A stretch of 64,000 bases of DNA from Cubamyces lactineus (Eukaryota; Basidiomycota; Agaricomycetes; Polyporales; Polyporaceae), in contig JACDTU010000012.1 in the NCBI GenBank assembly GCA_022376465.1, positions 186,001 to 250,000 on the forward strand. The letters are read 5' to 3'. Below the pieces are notes generated by a model. That model ran no database searches. It saw only the letters and a program-made list of their open reading frames with translations, and had not been told where the DNA came from. A program made the translations under genes and the position numbers. Of the stretch, positions 48,475 through 62,770 are shown piece by piece (position 1 is the first letter of the stretch; the number at the start of each line of letters is the position of its first letter).

Positions 48475-49851
48475 CTATCCCGGACCGCAGGCCTCCAGGC
48501 TCTGCATGGGACGCCCAGCCGAGGTCCCCGAATTCAGCCTCGATACCGTCGATGGTGGAGGTCCAAAAATCTCCGCATCGTCAGAGGACTGGGAGGTGTG
48601 AAATTCATTTCAACAATAGGCCCGGGGAAATCGTGGAATGTTACTTACCAACGTAATGGCAGTGATGGGAGGAGACAAAGCATCGCGAATCGTACGCCTT
48701 CTCAGGGTTGTGTTCACATGCGCATATCCTGCGTTACGCGGGTCCTGAGCTGGTTCTACCGAGGGCGTAGACGAGGTTGGACGAGCATCCCGAGGAGCAA
48801 ACACCTTGCGAATTCCGCAGCACGCTCTAGCGCGAAGGCGTACATATACCACAGCCTAACTGCGTACTGCGCGGCTTGTGCGGGCACAGCTGTAGCAGGA
48901 GCCTTGACCGCACGTCGTCGAATCGAAGACTGTCGCTGCGCACTAGTGGGACCTGACAGGGACGGAGCCCCGTACGCGGGTCCGCTAGCGGGAAGCGAAT
49001 GCCGACGTCGATATTGATCTACGTAGATTGCCGGATGGGAGGAGGCCCGCCATCAAAGAAATACGGTACCTACGTGAACATGTACACTTGCTCGACTGCG
49101 CGCTACATTGCATCCGTTTGCGTGAGCAATAAGCTATTGCCCTTACCATGCGATGCGAGCGCAGGTGGAAACCGGGGGACGAGAACGTCCGGTAAATCGC
49201 GCAAGGGGCTCTTGGAGAGGAAAGAGAGTTACGCTAGAAGCAAGCTTCTCGAGATGGTGATGGAACTCACACATTGTGGCCGCACATTGGGTCGACCGTG
49301 ATGGCGGCATGCGCACATGCGTCGGGAGGGAGGATATCCTGGAGATGGGAAGAGTATTTTGACAGATGGCGATGGTGCGTGATATCTGCATTTACGAACG
49401 AGATAGGAATGAGATCAGTCGAGGATCCGCGAGAGAGGCTGTTCGCCGTGATGAACCAGAGATCGAACAATGCAGCTGTGTCATCTAGCAAGGGCGCAGC
49501 CTGCCAATGGAGCGTTGGGCAGCACGCGGATACAATAGTCTATGGAACTACAAGCCCTAGGGGGTGGCAAAGAGGGTATGCCGGCATGGACGCGTGTTCT
49601 TGGGTTCGGAGATGACCTCCGTTTCCAAGACAAGTATGGCCCTCCCTATCCCTGAGGAGTGGAATGGCCGCTCGGGAGAAGACGGGTCGTACTGTGAAGG
49701 CGAGACTGGCGAGAGGAAACATAGCCGGCGGCGGCGAAGACAGCGTGATTCCGAAACGAACGCACCGAGCGTGGGATAGTGCCGCTGTGGCGAGGGCTCG
49801 GAAACTCTGTTGGGTGGATGAACCGTTCAAGGGGAATGGAGCGAGAGTCAT
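48475..49851 (-). CDS. Unidentified seven-exon protein, Ser/Ala/Pro rich
   Basis: I do not recognise the family. Exons 49766-49851, 49552-49705, 49273-49500, 49147-49210, 48861-49018, 48649-48804 and 48475-48588 join with no phase conflict into 319 residues. Intron lengths are 60, 51, 62, 128, 56 and 60 nt, mostly the local norm, with consensus ends (GTGCGT, GTAAGG, GTAAGT; mostly CAG/TAG/AAG). The protein begins MTLAPFPLNGSSTQQ, has a more ordered middle (LLDDTAALFDLWFITANSLS; SPLRDLPDVLVPRFPPALAS), a basic patch (DQYRRRHSLP; QRQSSIRRRAVKAP) and a Ser/Thr/Pro tail ending in PMQSLEACGPG. A regulatory protein is possible. No single long frame reveals it, and one intron could hide another exon. 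Confidence 0.45.
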
Positions 49852-50830
49852 TGGGACACGCGTCCGATCAGTCGCGGAGCATGGGGATGTGCGTTTGGTG
49901 AGGAGGGAGAGGAAATTAGTAAGGATGATGAGGAGGGAGATAGAGGAATCTCGGATACGAGACAACGATCACAATTAGGTCTAAACCGGCGGGGGAGGCA
50001 GCCTACAAGTGCTGCGATTGAGCGGCGGAAAGGGGGAAAATACAGATAATGCGGGGGGCGGGTGCGGCGGAAGGCTGTGCATGGCGGAGGAGTAGGCGCA
50101 AATGCAAAGAGCTCTCTGACCGAAAGCTGGAGAGGCTCAGAGGCTCGCCCTGGGATCGAAGCTGATGGCTGTGATTCGGGTATGATTCGCGGAGAGCAGA
50201 CGAGGCGAGCTACAGTGTGATGCCCACCGTGGCTGGATCGGGCCAACGATCTCGTCCTCCCTCCGCTCTCATGCGGCGGTCCGCTTGGATGATAGAACCC
50301 TCAAACTCTGGCGCGGGCTGTCATGGGCACACGGTCAGCCTTGCGCGCCTCGGTGGAGTGAGTCACTGCTAGCCTAGGGCGGCCCCGGTTCTGATAGCGC
50401 CTCTCGTGCTCAGGTTGCGTCACCGGGGCAGAGGGAAGGGCCCTCGTACTCGAGGGACAGGTGCGGCTGGAGGGGGTGGGCCGGAGGGCTGGGAAGGCGA
50501 TTGAGTTGAATTTGTCGTGATAATTGGAGATGGAATCACGAAAATACGATGCAGACGAGGGGGGGCGGAGGAGACCGCAGGGATGGTGTACGGATGCCGC
50601 GTTGGCGAGCGTGCCAGGAAAGGAAGCTGTATTGGTTGCAACTCATTGCGGCAGGGCCTCGGCAAGAGACGGCACAGCTTTGGCGGGGTGGGAACCAAAG
50701 GCTACGTGTGCCGTGTGCCTATGATTCCGCAGCACTCCTGCCTCTTCCTCTTACCACTCCCTCTCGCTGCCATCCTCCGCCTGCCTTCATATACTCCCCC
50801 TCCGCAGTTATAAACTCCCTCATTCCAGCC
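49852..50830. other. Divergent promoter region of the C2H2 gene
   Basis: Between the minus-strand candidate gene and the C2H2 gene. A pyrimidine-rich stretch at about 50725-50800 and TATA-like CATATA at 50789 and TTATAA at 50809 lie just before the C2H2 start. No other gene is supportable. Confidence 0.45.
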
Positions 50831-52057
50831 ATGTCCGACCCAGCTTTCGCCCAGTTCTACCCTCAATCCGCCGCCTTCGAGCCTGCTGCTTATCACAAGG
50901 TCGACGCCGCAGCCCCTCCTCCTACCGTAGCCCTCGACGCGAACGAGAACCAGAAGCAGTCCTTCGACTTCTTCAACTACTCTCAGGCAGGCTTGGACGT
51001 CGTTGCCCCGCACCCTGACCAGTTCGAACTTGAACTCGACAACTCTCTTGCGGCCTTCGACGCTGAGCTGAGTCTCATCCCTATCGACACCGCCGATTTT
51101 TCCTTCTATCGCTCGGCAACGCCTACCTTCGGCCCTCCCTCCTCCTTCACCGTCTCGTCTGAGTCGGTGTCGGGTTATGATTCTGTCTACAACGACAGTA
51201 TCTCAAGCCGTTCTGAAAGCTACTACAACCTCAACGCTCAGTCTCCCACGAACAACTACCCCTCCAGCGTCTACTCTCTCACCCAAGAGCACCTCGACAT
51301 GGACTTCCAACGCATGGGCATGCCCACCGAGGACCCCAACTCCTTCGGGGCCCTCCCGTCTTCCCCTTCCATCCGAAGCTCCCCAGGCAGCGTGCCGAAC
51401 ATCTCGCAATACTCTCCTCCCTACTCGTCTCCCCGCGGTTCCTTTTCAGACTACGAGCCTGCGCAGCCGCAGCAAGTCCGGCTCGGCACCTCCGCTGCGT
51501 CCGACTACTATCCGCAGGCCCAAGTTCAGATCAACAAGTACGGAGCCCGCGTCATCCACCAGCAGCCGCAGCAGCAACATATTCGACCGGCCTCGAGCAT
51601 GTCGCAGCTGTCTGGAGTGTCGCACCCGTCCCTCACGTCGCAGAGGACGAAGATCGAGACGATGCACGACGACCCCAAGAGGAAGTACCAGTGCCCCACG
51701 TGCCCGAGAGGTAGGATACTCCGTTGAACATTGCCAAACAACCTCTTCTGACATCTTTTTCTTGTAGCGTTCGCTCGTGCCTACAATCTCAAGACCCACA
51801 TTCAGACTCATGACCCGAACCGACTTAAGCCCTACGCCTGCCACCATAAGTCATGCGGTCGGTCGTTCAGCAGGAAGCACGACCTGACGCGGCACATGGT
51901 GTCCATCCATCGCACTGAGTCCGTCGCCTCTCTGGCGGCGGGTACGAACCGTCCTATCGGCGTCGATAACGGACACCGTTCCTGGTGCGAGCAGTGCGGG
52001 CGGAGCTGGGTCGGGAAGGGTAAGGAGAAGGGCTGCGACTGCGACGACGTCAAGTAA
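50831..52057 (+). CDS. C2H2 zinc-finger transcription factor
   Basis: Two exons (50831-51710, 51768-52057) give 389 residues. The first 280 are an acidic, Ser/Tyr/Pro/Gln-rich activation-type region. Two adjacent fingers follow: YQCPTCPRAFARAYNLKTHIQTH (C-x2-C-x12-H-x3-H; split by the intron right after CPR) and YACHHKSCGRSFSRKHDLTRHM ending in VSIH (C-x4-C-x12-H-x4-H). The C terminus carries WCEQCGRSWVG...GCDCDD, a C-x2-C-x12-C-x-C group that could bind another zinc. The arrangement resembles fungal stress or calcium-response factors (Crz1/Msn-like), but the target is not deducible. The frame is open upstream to 50549; the start at 50831 is preferred because promoter-like DNA lies immediately before it. 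Confidence 0.88.
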
Positions 52058-55000
52058 ATGACGGTCGTTGTGCATACACCCCTCCCTCCACTGGTTTGCG
52101 TACGTGCGCTTGCTATATATCTATTGTTCTACACATGCTTACCTTGGGCTACAGCGCTGGGCAACAATCACGTCCGTCTGAGCGGTGTAGAGATTCCTTT
52201 CATTGTTCCCCCCATACGTCTGTTGACCGTGGTATGCTCTACTCCGTGACGACGATGATGTTCGATGCGCGCCTGTATGTCGTTGGCCGGGTCTTGGTTA
52301 CGGTAGATGTCCCGTTGCTAGGTGCATAAGCGTCGTCGAATGTCCCCCTCTTTGCCTTTCCATCGAGCTTCTTGATTGATTGTCTGGCAACCCCCTTATG
52401 CTCACCTTTCCTGGTACCGCTGTCGTCTGCCCCGTCCGTCTGCCTCCCGTACCGGTGTACCCTCGTTTACGTACTCTCCGCTCGTATTTTTTTCTCTCTT
52501 CCCTCGTATACGCCGTAAATATATTCTTCCTCCCCGATGCCCGTGACCGAGTCTGTGAATATGTGCTGTTGTCTATGCTATTTACCTACGCCTCCACTAG
52601 TTGTGGTTGTACAGGACCGTGTACAGAACGATACGATATACATGATTATGCCCTATCACCATCGAACCAAGAGACATCCCGAAGTTTACGCCTCCCTGCA
52701 ACAGTGGGCAGATTCCCTTTTGAATCAGGTCGGCAAGCTCCCTCCACGCGTACATATCTATACACTAACGCAAAGCTCCCGACAGAGCGAAGTTGTTCCA
52801 TGTATACCCAGGCACTGCGAGCCAATCGTAGCTCGATATCCTGCTGCGGAGAGCGCCCTGAACAAAGGGGAGCAACGCTGCAACCTCGCGCGCCCACGGG
52901 TCCAGTGGCGTCCTTCGCGTGAGGAATAACGGCCGAACCAGGACGATCCCGCCATGTCCACTTGCCTCTCGCTCAGCGCGACGGCAGGCCGGAGACTCGC
53001 ACTTCCACGGGTGTATCCTCTGCGCTGGCCCGGTGTCTCAGATCCCTTCCCCACCCTCGCCATCTCATCCCCGCGCGTCCCGTCGAGTTCCTACTCCGAG
53101 TCCGAGTCCCGAGTTCCCTCGGCAAGGCGATCTGCAGCACGCCCGTCAGCGTCCGCCCCACCGAATCTCTCCCCAATCTCGAGGCGGTGCGGCGGCGACC
53201 ATCCTTGTGTGCGAGTGCGGGTGCTATCAGATGGCGGGCCGCACTGCACATATGGGGTTGTGGGTCCACGGATGTAGGAATTGGCGCCCGCGCACTGGGT
53301 GGGCTGGGTGGGCGCCGGGCCCGGGCAGCGAACCGAACCCGAGTAGTGGCGGGTCATTGCAGGTGAGTTTCCGAGGTTTGAGCGTGGTCGTCCCTTTCAC
53401 TATACCAAGCACCTACTGCACCCTGTGTTGCCGCGACGGAACGATCTGGTGGTGGGAAAGGACGGAGACGACGGAGACAACGGTGAGGTTATACGGCATG
53501 ACACTGGCAGTAGTGCGAACGAGGGTGTCAGGGAAGGCCGGCCACGGCGTACACTGCTTTCGGGTGTAGTACCAAGTTCGACAAGGTAGTAGGGTAGCGG
53601 AGGTAGCCCATCCGTTGCCTGGATTCGTGGCATGGCCGATGCGTTGGGTGTACGTGAGGGAGGATCTTCGGTATTGCGCTTCTAAGCACATGCTTGGACT
53701 ATGAATTCGGACGTTTGGACTCGCGATCCAATCACACCATAGTCCAAGCCTCGTAAGAGAGAAGACCCTTCGCACGCTTCAGCGAGTCGCGGGAGGTAGT
53801 CGACGGTGTCGGTGACTGTGTTTTCGCCCCTGGCCTCTATGTATCTTTATGCACGGCAATTGACGGTAATTCAGGTAGCATAGCTATGAGAGAAACGGAC
53901 TGACATATCCGCGCTTTGCTGCGTACAATAGTCGCACTATTTTCAATGTCGCTTTGCATGCGCTATTACCTTGATTCACTACATTCTTGGGTATTTTGGT
54001 CGGGATTCCTGATCGGCACCGCTGCCAGGAGCGCGAGTAGGTAGGGTTTTATTTCTGGGGCTGCACCATATCTGGTACTCGCAAGGACGTGCATATATTG
54101 ATCAGTGACAGGTGACGTAGAACAAAGCAGAGAAGAGATAGTAATAGACGATACTCAGAACTTATCGAGCTCACAAAGTTCTAGGATCCGCAAGAATGTC
54201 AGTTCGTGATATTAAATGAGTGTTTGGTAGGAACACGCGTTCTAACGTCTATCTTCTGATGGTCTGTTACACACAGGCCCACGGCCAGATTCAGGTCTCC
54301 GGTCTGGTCTGAAGTATTGCTGGCGAAAGCCCCAAGGCCGTTCCTGCGTTCGCGTGCGCGCAGGTTGAGCCTGATGTCATACAGGCGCGTTCAAGGAGCG
54401 GCAAGTATTTCACCCCCGCTTAGAAGGTACCTGCGACCTTCACGATGGAGCTCTCGAAGGATAAAAACAGTGGTCGACCTCGACAACCTGTGCCAGTGAC
54501 GGCCCGGGCGCGGTCGCGACATTGCTTTGCGACATTGCTTTGCGATACAAGTCACGTGTCCGTCGTAGTAAGGCGCGCCACAGTGCTATTGCGAAAGTTT
54601 GTTTCTGCCTCCGCGTTCGCCCAGTCAACAGTGCTCTGTCCTCATGAAGTCATCCCTGGCGGCCTAGAACCTACGATGTGACGCAAGGAGCGAACATCGG
54701 GCGACTCAAGCTTGTGACCGCTCCTGCGAGTCTTGAGCGGCGCGGAATTTGGATACGAGTGGTGCACTGGTGAACGTGCAAAGTCGGCTCCTGCCAATTT
54801 CCCGAGACGTGTCTTGTACAATTGGCTGCCCCATAACTGAGGAAAGCTATGCACAGAAGAAGTATGGGATGGAAGACAGCTGAACCACCAGCTTGCACGC
54901 CCTGAGACACGAACCGGCACGGACTGGACGGACTGGAGTGTAGGCGATGTCGGCTGGATTGGAGCACTGAGAGGTAGCCAATGAAAGAGGATGGAATGAC

Positions 55001-55240
55001 GATGGACCGAGGCGAGCCAATGCACACGCAGGTGATTGGTACGCGAACCTGGGCCCGAGGTGGCTCCTCCAGCGTCGCGGACGATCCTGCCTTCCATATC
55101 TGGTGCTCACTCCGTCAGAGTGATCTAGCAGTGACGTCGTCTCTGCTCTCCATCGTCCGCCGTCCCTTCGTCGCTCCTCGTATATAACCAGTCGCCGCTC
55201 GCCATGGTCGCGTTCTGCGTATCTTCACTTCATTCCCATC
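52058..55240. other. Long intergenic region up to the catalase promoter
   Basis: No supportable gene in 3.2 kb. The first 500 bases are pyrimidine rich, likely C2H2 3' UTR. Around 53840-54180 the DNA is AT-richer and clearly non-coding. CCAAT occurs at about 54978 and 55015. Confidence 0.45.
55181..55187 (+). promoter_or_regulatory. Catalase TATA box; CRE-like site nearby
   Basis: TATATAA lies 54-60 bp before the catalase start codon, a suitable spacing for a short leader. TGACGTC, a CRE-like core bound by bZIP stress factors, lies at 55132-55138. Function is inferred. Confidence 0.5.
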
Positions 55241-58011
55241 ATGTCCTCCGCAATCGGCTCTGTCAAGCAAGCTCTCGTTTCCGCGACCGGCCAGACCGCC
55301 AAGGTCGCTGACCTCCAGAAGAACACCATCGACCCTGCGTCAAAGCCAACCAAAGGCCTTACCACCGATCATGGTGTCTTCGTTTCTGACACTGACAATT
55401 GGTACGTTATATTGGCATAGGCTGAGTGATCGCAAACTAATGTCCGCAGGTTGCAAGCAACGAATGGTGCACGCCCCGGCCCTTCCCTCTTAGAGGATCA
55501 GGTGGGTCTATGGTACAATCACTCGATCACAAATACTAACTCTAGCTCTAAGATCGCTCGAGAGAAAATTATGCGTTTTGACCATGAGCGCATTCCAGAG
55601 GTATGTCTCTTGATCACTCGAATATAAGAAGCGCGTCTGAGAGGCTTCGCACTAGCGTGTGGTCCATGCTCGCGGTGCGGGTGCCCATGGATACTTCAAG
55701 GTGGGTACTCCAGTCGGGCTACATTCATGACCGACCTCACCTTTACCTCATTCACAGGTTTATGACGACAGTGCGAAGAAGTACACCTACGCTCCCGTCT
55801 TGACTGACCCCTCTCGAATTACGCCTACCTTTGTGCGCTTCAGTACCGTGCAGGGTTCCCGTGGCAGTGCCGTATGTTCACTACGCCTCTTGTACTTGGT
55901 TGTCCATCGCTGACAATCGGCGTCTAGGATACCGTGCGTGATGTGCGGGGGTTCGCGACGAAGTTCTATACCCAGGAGGGAAACTGGGACATTGTTGGCA
56001 ATAACATTCCAGTTTTCTTCATCCAGGACGCCATGAAGTTCCCTGATATCATTCACGCGGTAAAGCCCGAACCCCATAACGAAGTGCCACAGGGTCAATC
56101 TGCACATAACAACTTCTGGGACTTCGTCGGTCTCCAGCCGGAATGTATGCCTCGTGTCCGCCTTCGTCTAACCCTCTGCTCGCTAACCACTTCACACAGC
56201 CGCGCATATGGTCATGTGGGCCATGTCTGACCGTGCGATCCCTCGCTCCTATCGCATGATGCAAGGCTTTGGAGTAAACACTTGTAGGTATAGTCTACGA
56301 TATTAACGATACGCAGCTAACCGCGCAATCCTTCGCACAGACACTCTAATGAATGCTCAAGGGGAACGGTTCTTTGTGAAGTTCCACTGGATCCCAGAGC
56401 TTGGCGTTCACAGTCTGATGTGGGATGAAGCCTTGAAGATTGGCGGTCAAGATCCAGGTGCGTTCACAACATCACACGCGACAGGGCTTCGAATAATCAC
56501 TCAACATATCGCCAGACTTCCATCGTAAGGACCTTGAGGAGGCCATAGCCAATGGCGCCTACCCGAAGTGGTTCTTCGGTATTCAGGTTATTCCCGAAGC
56601 TCGCGAAAATGACTTCGACTTCGACATCCTCGACGCCACGAAGATTTGGCCCGAAGAGCTCGTTCCTGTAGAGATCATTGGCGAGATGGTACTCAACCGA
56701 ACCGTGGATGAATACTTCCCCGAGGTCGAACAAGTCGCGTTTTGCACTGCGCACGTTGTTCCCGGCATCGGCTTCAGCGACGACCCCCTCCTTCAGGGTC
56801 GTAACTTCTCCTACTTCGACACGCAGATCTCGCGTCTGGGCGTCAACTGGCAGCAGCTGCCGATCAACCGTCCAGTGTGTCCTGTCCTCAACCACCACCG
56901 CGATGGCGCGATGCAACACAAGATTACGAAGGATCTCAACTACTGGCCTAACCGTCGTTCTATCGGTCCCCCGGTACCCACTTCTGAGGGCGGTTACGCC
57001 GAGTACGTACCTTTATCCACTGCCACTACTCCATACTAATAATCCTTCAGATACCCTGAAAAGATACAAGCCATTAAGCAGCGTCTGCGTAGCGCGAAGT
57101 TCCAGGAGCACTACAATCAAGCGCAATTGTTCTACAACTCTCTTACCGACTACGAGAAGGCGCACTTGATATCCGCCCTGTCGTTCGAGCTGAGCCACTG
57201 CGACGATCCGGTCGTATATCAAACCTACACGAAGCTTCTCAATAACATCGACTTCAACTTGGCCAAACAGGTCGCTATCAATGTTGGCGGTGTCGTTCCT
57301 GAGAAGCCTTTGCGCGAGAACCCAGGACATACCACTCGTGTCTCACAACTTGCGTTTGCGCCGAGGGAGCCCACCATCAAGTCACGTAGAATCGCCATTC
57401 TGGTTGCCGATGGATTCAACCTCGGTGAGGTGGAGGCCCTGCGCGCTGCATTCAAGGCAGGCATGGCAACAACGTGGATCATCGGTCCTCGTCGAGGCAC
57501 TGTCTACCCGGCTGGCCAAGAGGTTGGGTCTGGTAAGGGATACAGTGCCGACCATCACTACGAGGGTCAACGCAGCACTATGTTCGACGCCATCATCATC
57601 CCCAGTGGGGCCAAGCACGCTCAGGCGTTGGCAGAGTCTGGTCGGACCATCCACTGGGTGCGTGAGGCGTTCGGCCACTGCAAGCCTATCGGTGCGCTCG
57701 GTGAAGGTGAGCTGCCTCATGAACCATACGTTAACGGTTCATTTGCTAACACCCATACAGGCGTCGCCTTCTTGCGCGAAGCGGTGCAGCTTCCTGGCGT
57801 GAAACTCGCGTCGGACCTTAGCAGCGACAACGTCACCACGTCGTACGGCGTCGTCACCACAGGCAAATACGATGTGGGCTCAGCTGCTGCGGACACGCTC
57901 ACGATCAAGCAGGGCGAGAAGGGCTTCGTATCCAACTTCGCGTATGAGCTCAGTAAGCATCGATGCTGGGAGCGCGAGAAGGATGGCCTTGTTTCCAAGG
58001 TTGCGTTCTGA
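55241..58011 (+). CDS. Large-subunit catalase (clade 2)
   Basis: Spliced length is about 743 residues, typical of large-subunit fungal catalases. The distal haem side is [20 protein letters not shown] with catalytic His near residue 91; [16 protein letters not shown] follows; the proximal haem ligand is the Tyr near residue 379 in [14 protein letters not shown]. From about residue 553 a C-terminal flavodoxin-like (DJ-1/PfpI-type) domain follows, beginning [20 protein letters not shown]. The enzyme splits hydrogen peroxide to water and oxygen. No signal peptide is visible, so an intracellular enzyme is likely. The 3' part from 57127 to 57706 is a long uninterrupted exon. ATG 55241 has no upstream in-frame competitor and follows a good TATA box. 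Confidence 0.95.
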
Positions 58012-58217
58012 AGACGGGGTGGATAGTTAGGCGGACTACGAGCAGTAACGGAAAGCAGTTGCATTGTACACTATTGTAAGACTATGATTCCTGATGCATG
58101 GGTGTTTGTCACGATCCTTGAGTGCCCTACCAATGGACTTCATGGCGAGCTACCGCATGAACGTCGGCAGCCGCGGTAAAAAGTACAGATGAGTCGGAGG
58201 CGCTCTAGGGAAGGAGC

Positions 58218-58221
58218 AAAA
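58218..58221 (-). terminator. Pol III terminator of tRNA-Lys copy 2
   Basis: Four consecutive T on the minus strand, five bases after the tRNA 3' end. Confidence 0.55.
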
Positions 58222-58226
58222 CGACT

Positions 58227-58310
58227 AGCCCACCGCGAGGGTCGAACTCGCAGCCTTCAGATCACCCGCTAGTAAGAGTCTGACGCTCTATCCGATTGAG
58301 CTAGGCGGGC
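58227..58310 (-). tRNA. tRNA-Lys(CTT), second identical copy with the same intron
   Basis: The 84 nt are identical to 43948-44031, including the 10-nt intron after the CTT anticodon. Four T follow on the minus strand (58218-58221) as a probable Pol III terminator. Flanking DNA differs apart from two or three bases at each side. Confidence 0.92.
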
Positions 58311-58529
58311 GATATCACAGAAGGACCCTTTGTATTGTTAGATGCTTACGGTGAACGCCAAAGATTTACTCAACACTTGCCTACGCTACATCGAGTACAT
58401 GCGATCGCCACATTTAGCGGACGGCCACCGTCTAATACTTTCGGCTCCGTCACTATCTACTTGGGACACACGGATCCTCGGCTTTGTAAAAGACCAACAG
58501 TACTTGGAACCGGCGTCGTGTTTGGCTGT

Positions 58530-59061
58530 ATGGCTTCTGTGGAGCAACCAAACTCAGAGATTGTTAGGCAAGAGGAAGAATACTTGCGGAAAGTCCACCC
58601 GACTCCGGAGGACATCCCAGGATGCATGAAGTTGTTTGACGACTTTCTGCTCTGCAATGGTACGCCAATCATCAAGCTCGCTGGCTGGATGTGTGAGGGA
58701 CGCTGACGTGGTGAGGGGCAGTGATCGCCTCGCAGGCGCGGTCGCTGTACCGGTACGGCGAGATGGCGACGTGCTCGCCGAAGCTCGAGGACTTCAAGTT
58801 CTGCATGAGCATCAAGGGCATGCACCCCGAGGAGAAGCGCGACGTGTGGCTGCGGCGCCGCGCGGAGTGGTGGGCGCGCCGGCGGTCGAGCAAGAGCAGC
58901 GAGGACGTGTGGGATGTCCGGACGTGAGTGCGCTTTTGTACCCCTTGTCTGCGTTTGTGTGTGGTCGATGCGGGTGCTGAAGGGGCTGCAGAGAGCCATT
59001 GCAGAACTATCCGCCGCGAACGCTGGATCCCAATGTGCAAACGACACGGACTTTCGAGTAG
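58530..59061 (+). CDS. Emi1-like twin CX9C protein (DUF3128 family)
   Basis: Three exons (58530-58659, 58722-58923, 58992-59061) join to 133 residues. Two CX9C pairs (CMKLFDDFLLC and CSPKLEDFKFC) flank SLYRYGEMAT, matching the DUF3128/Emi1 family. Twin CX9C proteins fold as disulphide-linked helical hairpins, typically in the mitochondrial intermembrane space after Mia40 import; yeast Emi1 is linked to early meiotic gene induction. The segment after the second pair (MHPEEKRDVWLRRRAEWWARRR) is a basic helix. The last exon supplies EPLQNYPPRTLDPN; without it the frame would stop three bases after the donor. Confidence 0.88.
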
Positions 59062-59468
59062 GACTGGTCTCGGTTGTGGCTTGACATCTACCGTTCTCTT
59101 CGGTTACAGGTCGTATCCCCACTCTCTACATTCTCGGGAAGGACCCACATGCGTAGCAAGGCAAGCATGCCCAGCGTTGCGCATAGCTGCGCTCATGATA
59201 TGCACGATGGACGCCACCAGCCTTGGCGAAGGTCTGCACGACTGTTGTCCTCGTATTCGTCGGGGCCGTAGAAAGAGTGGTACAACATACAGTGCGCATT
59301 GCGTCAATATAATAGCTACAGGATAACCTACAGTGCGAGCAGAGCAAACAAGCTACCAGAAACCAAAGCAAACGTAACAATCCGCGAGAGCAGTTTGAAA
59401 GTCTATACACCAACGCTGCAACACACGACATTTCAGTGACCGCCTCACACATGCGACAGCCTGGGGAC
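59062..59468. other. Convergent 3' flanks of the Emi1-like gene and MCM5
   Basis: No gene seen in this 400-base stretch. Confidence 0.5.
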
Positions 59469-62232
<2,764 letters not shown>

Positions 62233-62429
62233 GTTCCAAGTGTTGCGTTGGGCTAAGGGGGCTGAGGAGAAGGAGTGTTTGGCACGCGGCCACTCGAGAC
62301 AAGTGCGAGTGAATACGCGGAGACGCGACGCGACGCACAATATGAGGATTTAGGGCAAGCCTGTTCGCGTCGAGGCTGTCTCAGCCTACGGCGCAGTATG
62401 TATGCGCTGCTACGCATAATCATTCAAGT

Positions 62430-62531
62430 TCCCGTTTAGCTCAGTTGGTAGAGCGCGTCACTAGTATCTGACTTCACTCAGCGTGCGTCAGGGCAATGAC
62501 GAGGTCAGTCGTTCGAGTCGGCTAATGGGAA
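62430..62531 (+). tRNA. tRNA-Thr(AGT) with 29-nt intron
   Basis: Acceptor TCCCGTT pairs with AATGGGA (one G-T), D-arm TAGCTCAGTTGGTAGAGC, anticodon stem CGTCA/TGACG, loop CTAGTA|A with anticodon AGT, T-arm AGTCGTTCGAGTCGGCT, discriminator A. The intron after position 37 runs from TCTGACTT to CAGGGCA, 29 nt. TTTTT at 62536-62540 terminates Pol III transcription. It lies in the divergent MCM5/CSN6 interval. Confidence 0.88.
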
Positions 62532-62535
62532 TGAC

Positions 62536-62540
62536 TTTTT
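62536..62540 (+). terminator. Pol III terminator of tRNA-Thr
   Basis: Five consecutive T four bases after the tRNA 3' end. Confidence 0.7.
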
Positions 62541-62770
62541 GCCCTGCTTAAATGCCATCTGATTGCTTTCGGACGTACTTTGAGGGCTTGAGGAACTAAC
62601 AAGACTTGCCGTAGCTCATTGCCGAACCCGAGATTACGCCTCTTCTAGGCAAAGCGCCCGAAGAACGCGATGCGCGGCTAAATGAGATTACCAGGACGGT
62701 GGCATCCTTGCCAGTGGATCTAGGATACTAGCAGAACACCTCTCGCTGCTCTCTCCATCATCCTTGCAAT

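Noticed and set aside
50549..50830. Upstream in-frame extension of the C2H2 protein by 94 codons
   Set aside because: The extra sequence is Arg/Gly/Trp-rich and atypical, and TATA-like and pyrimidine-rich promoter elements lie directly before ATG 50831.
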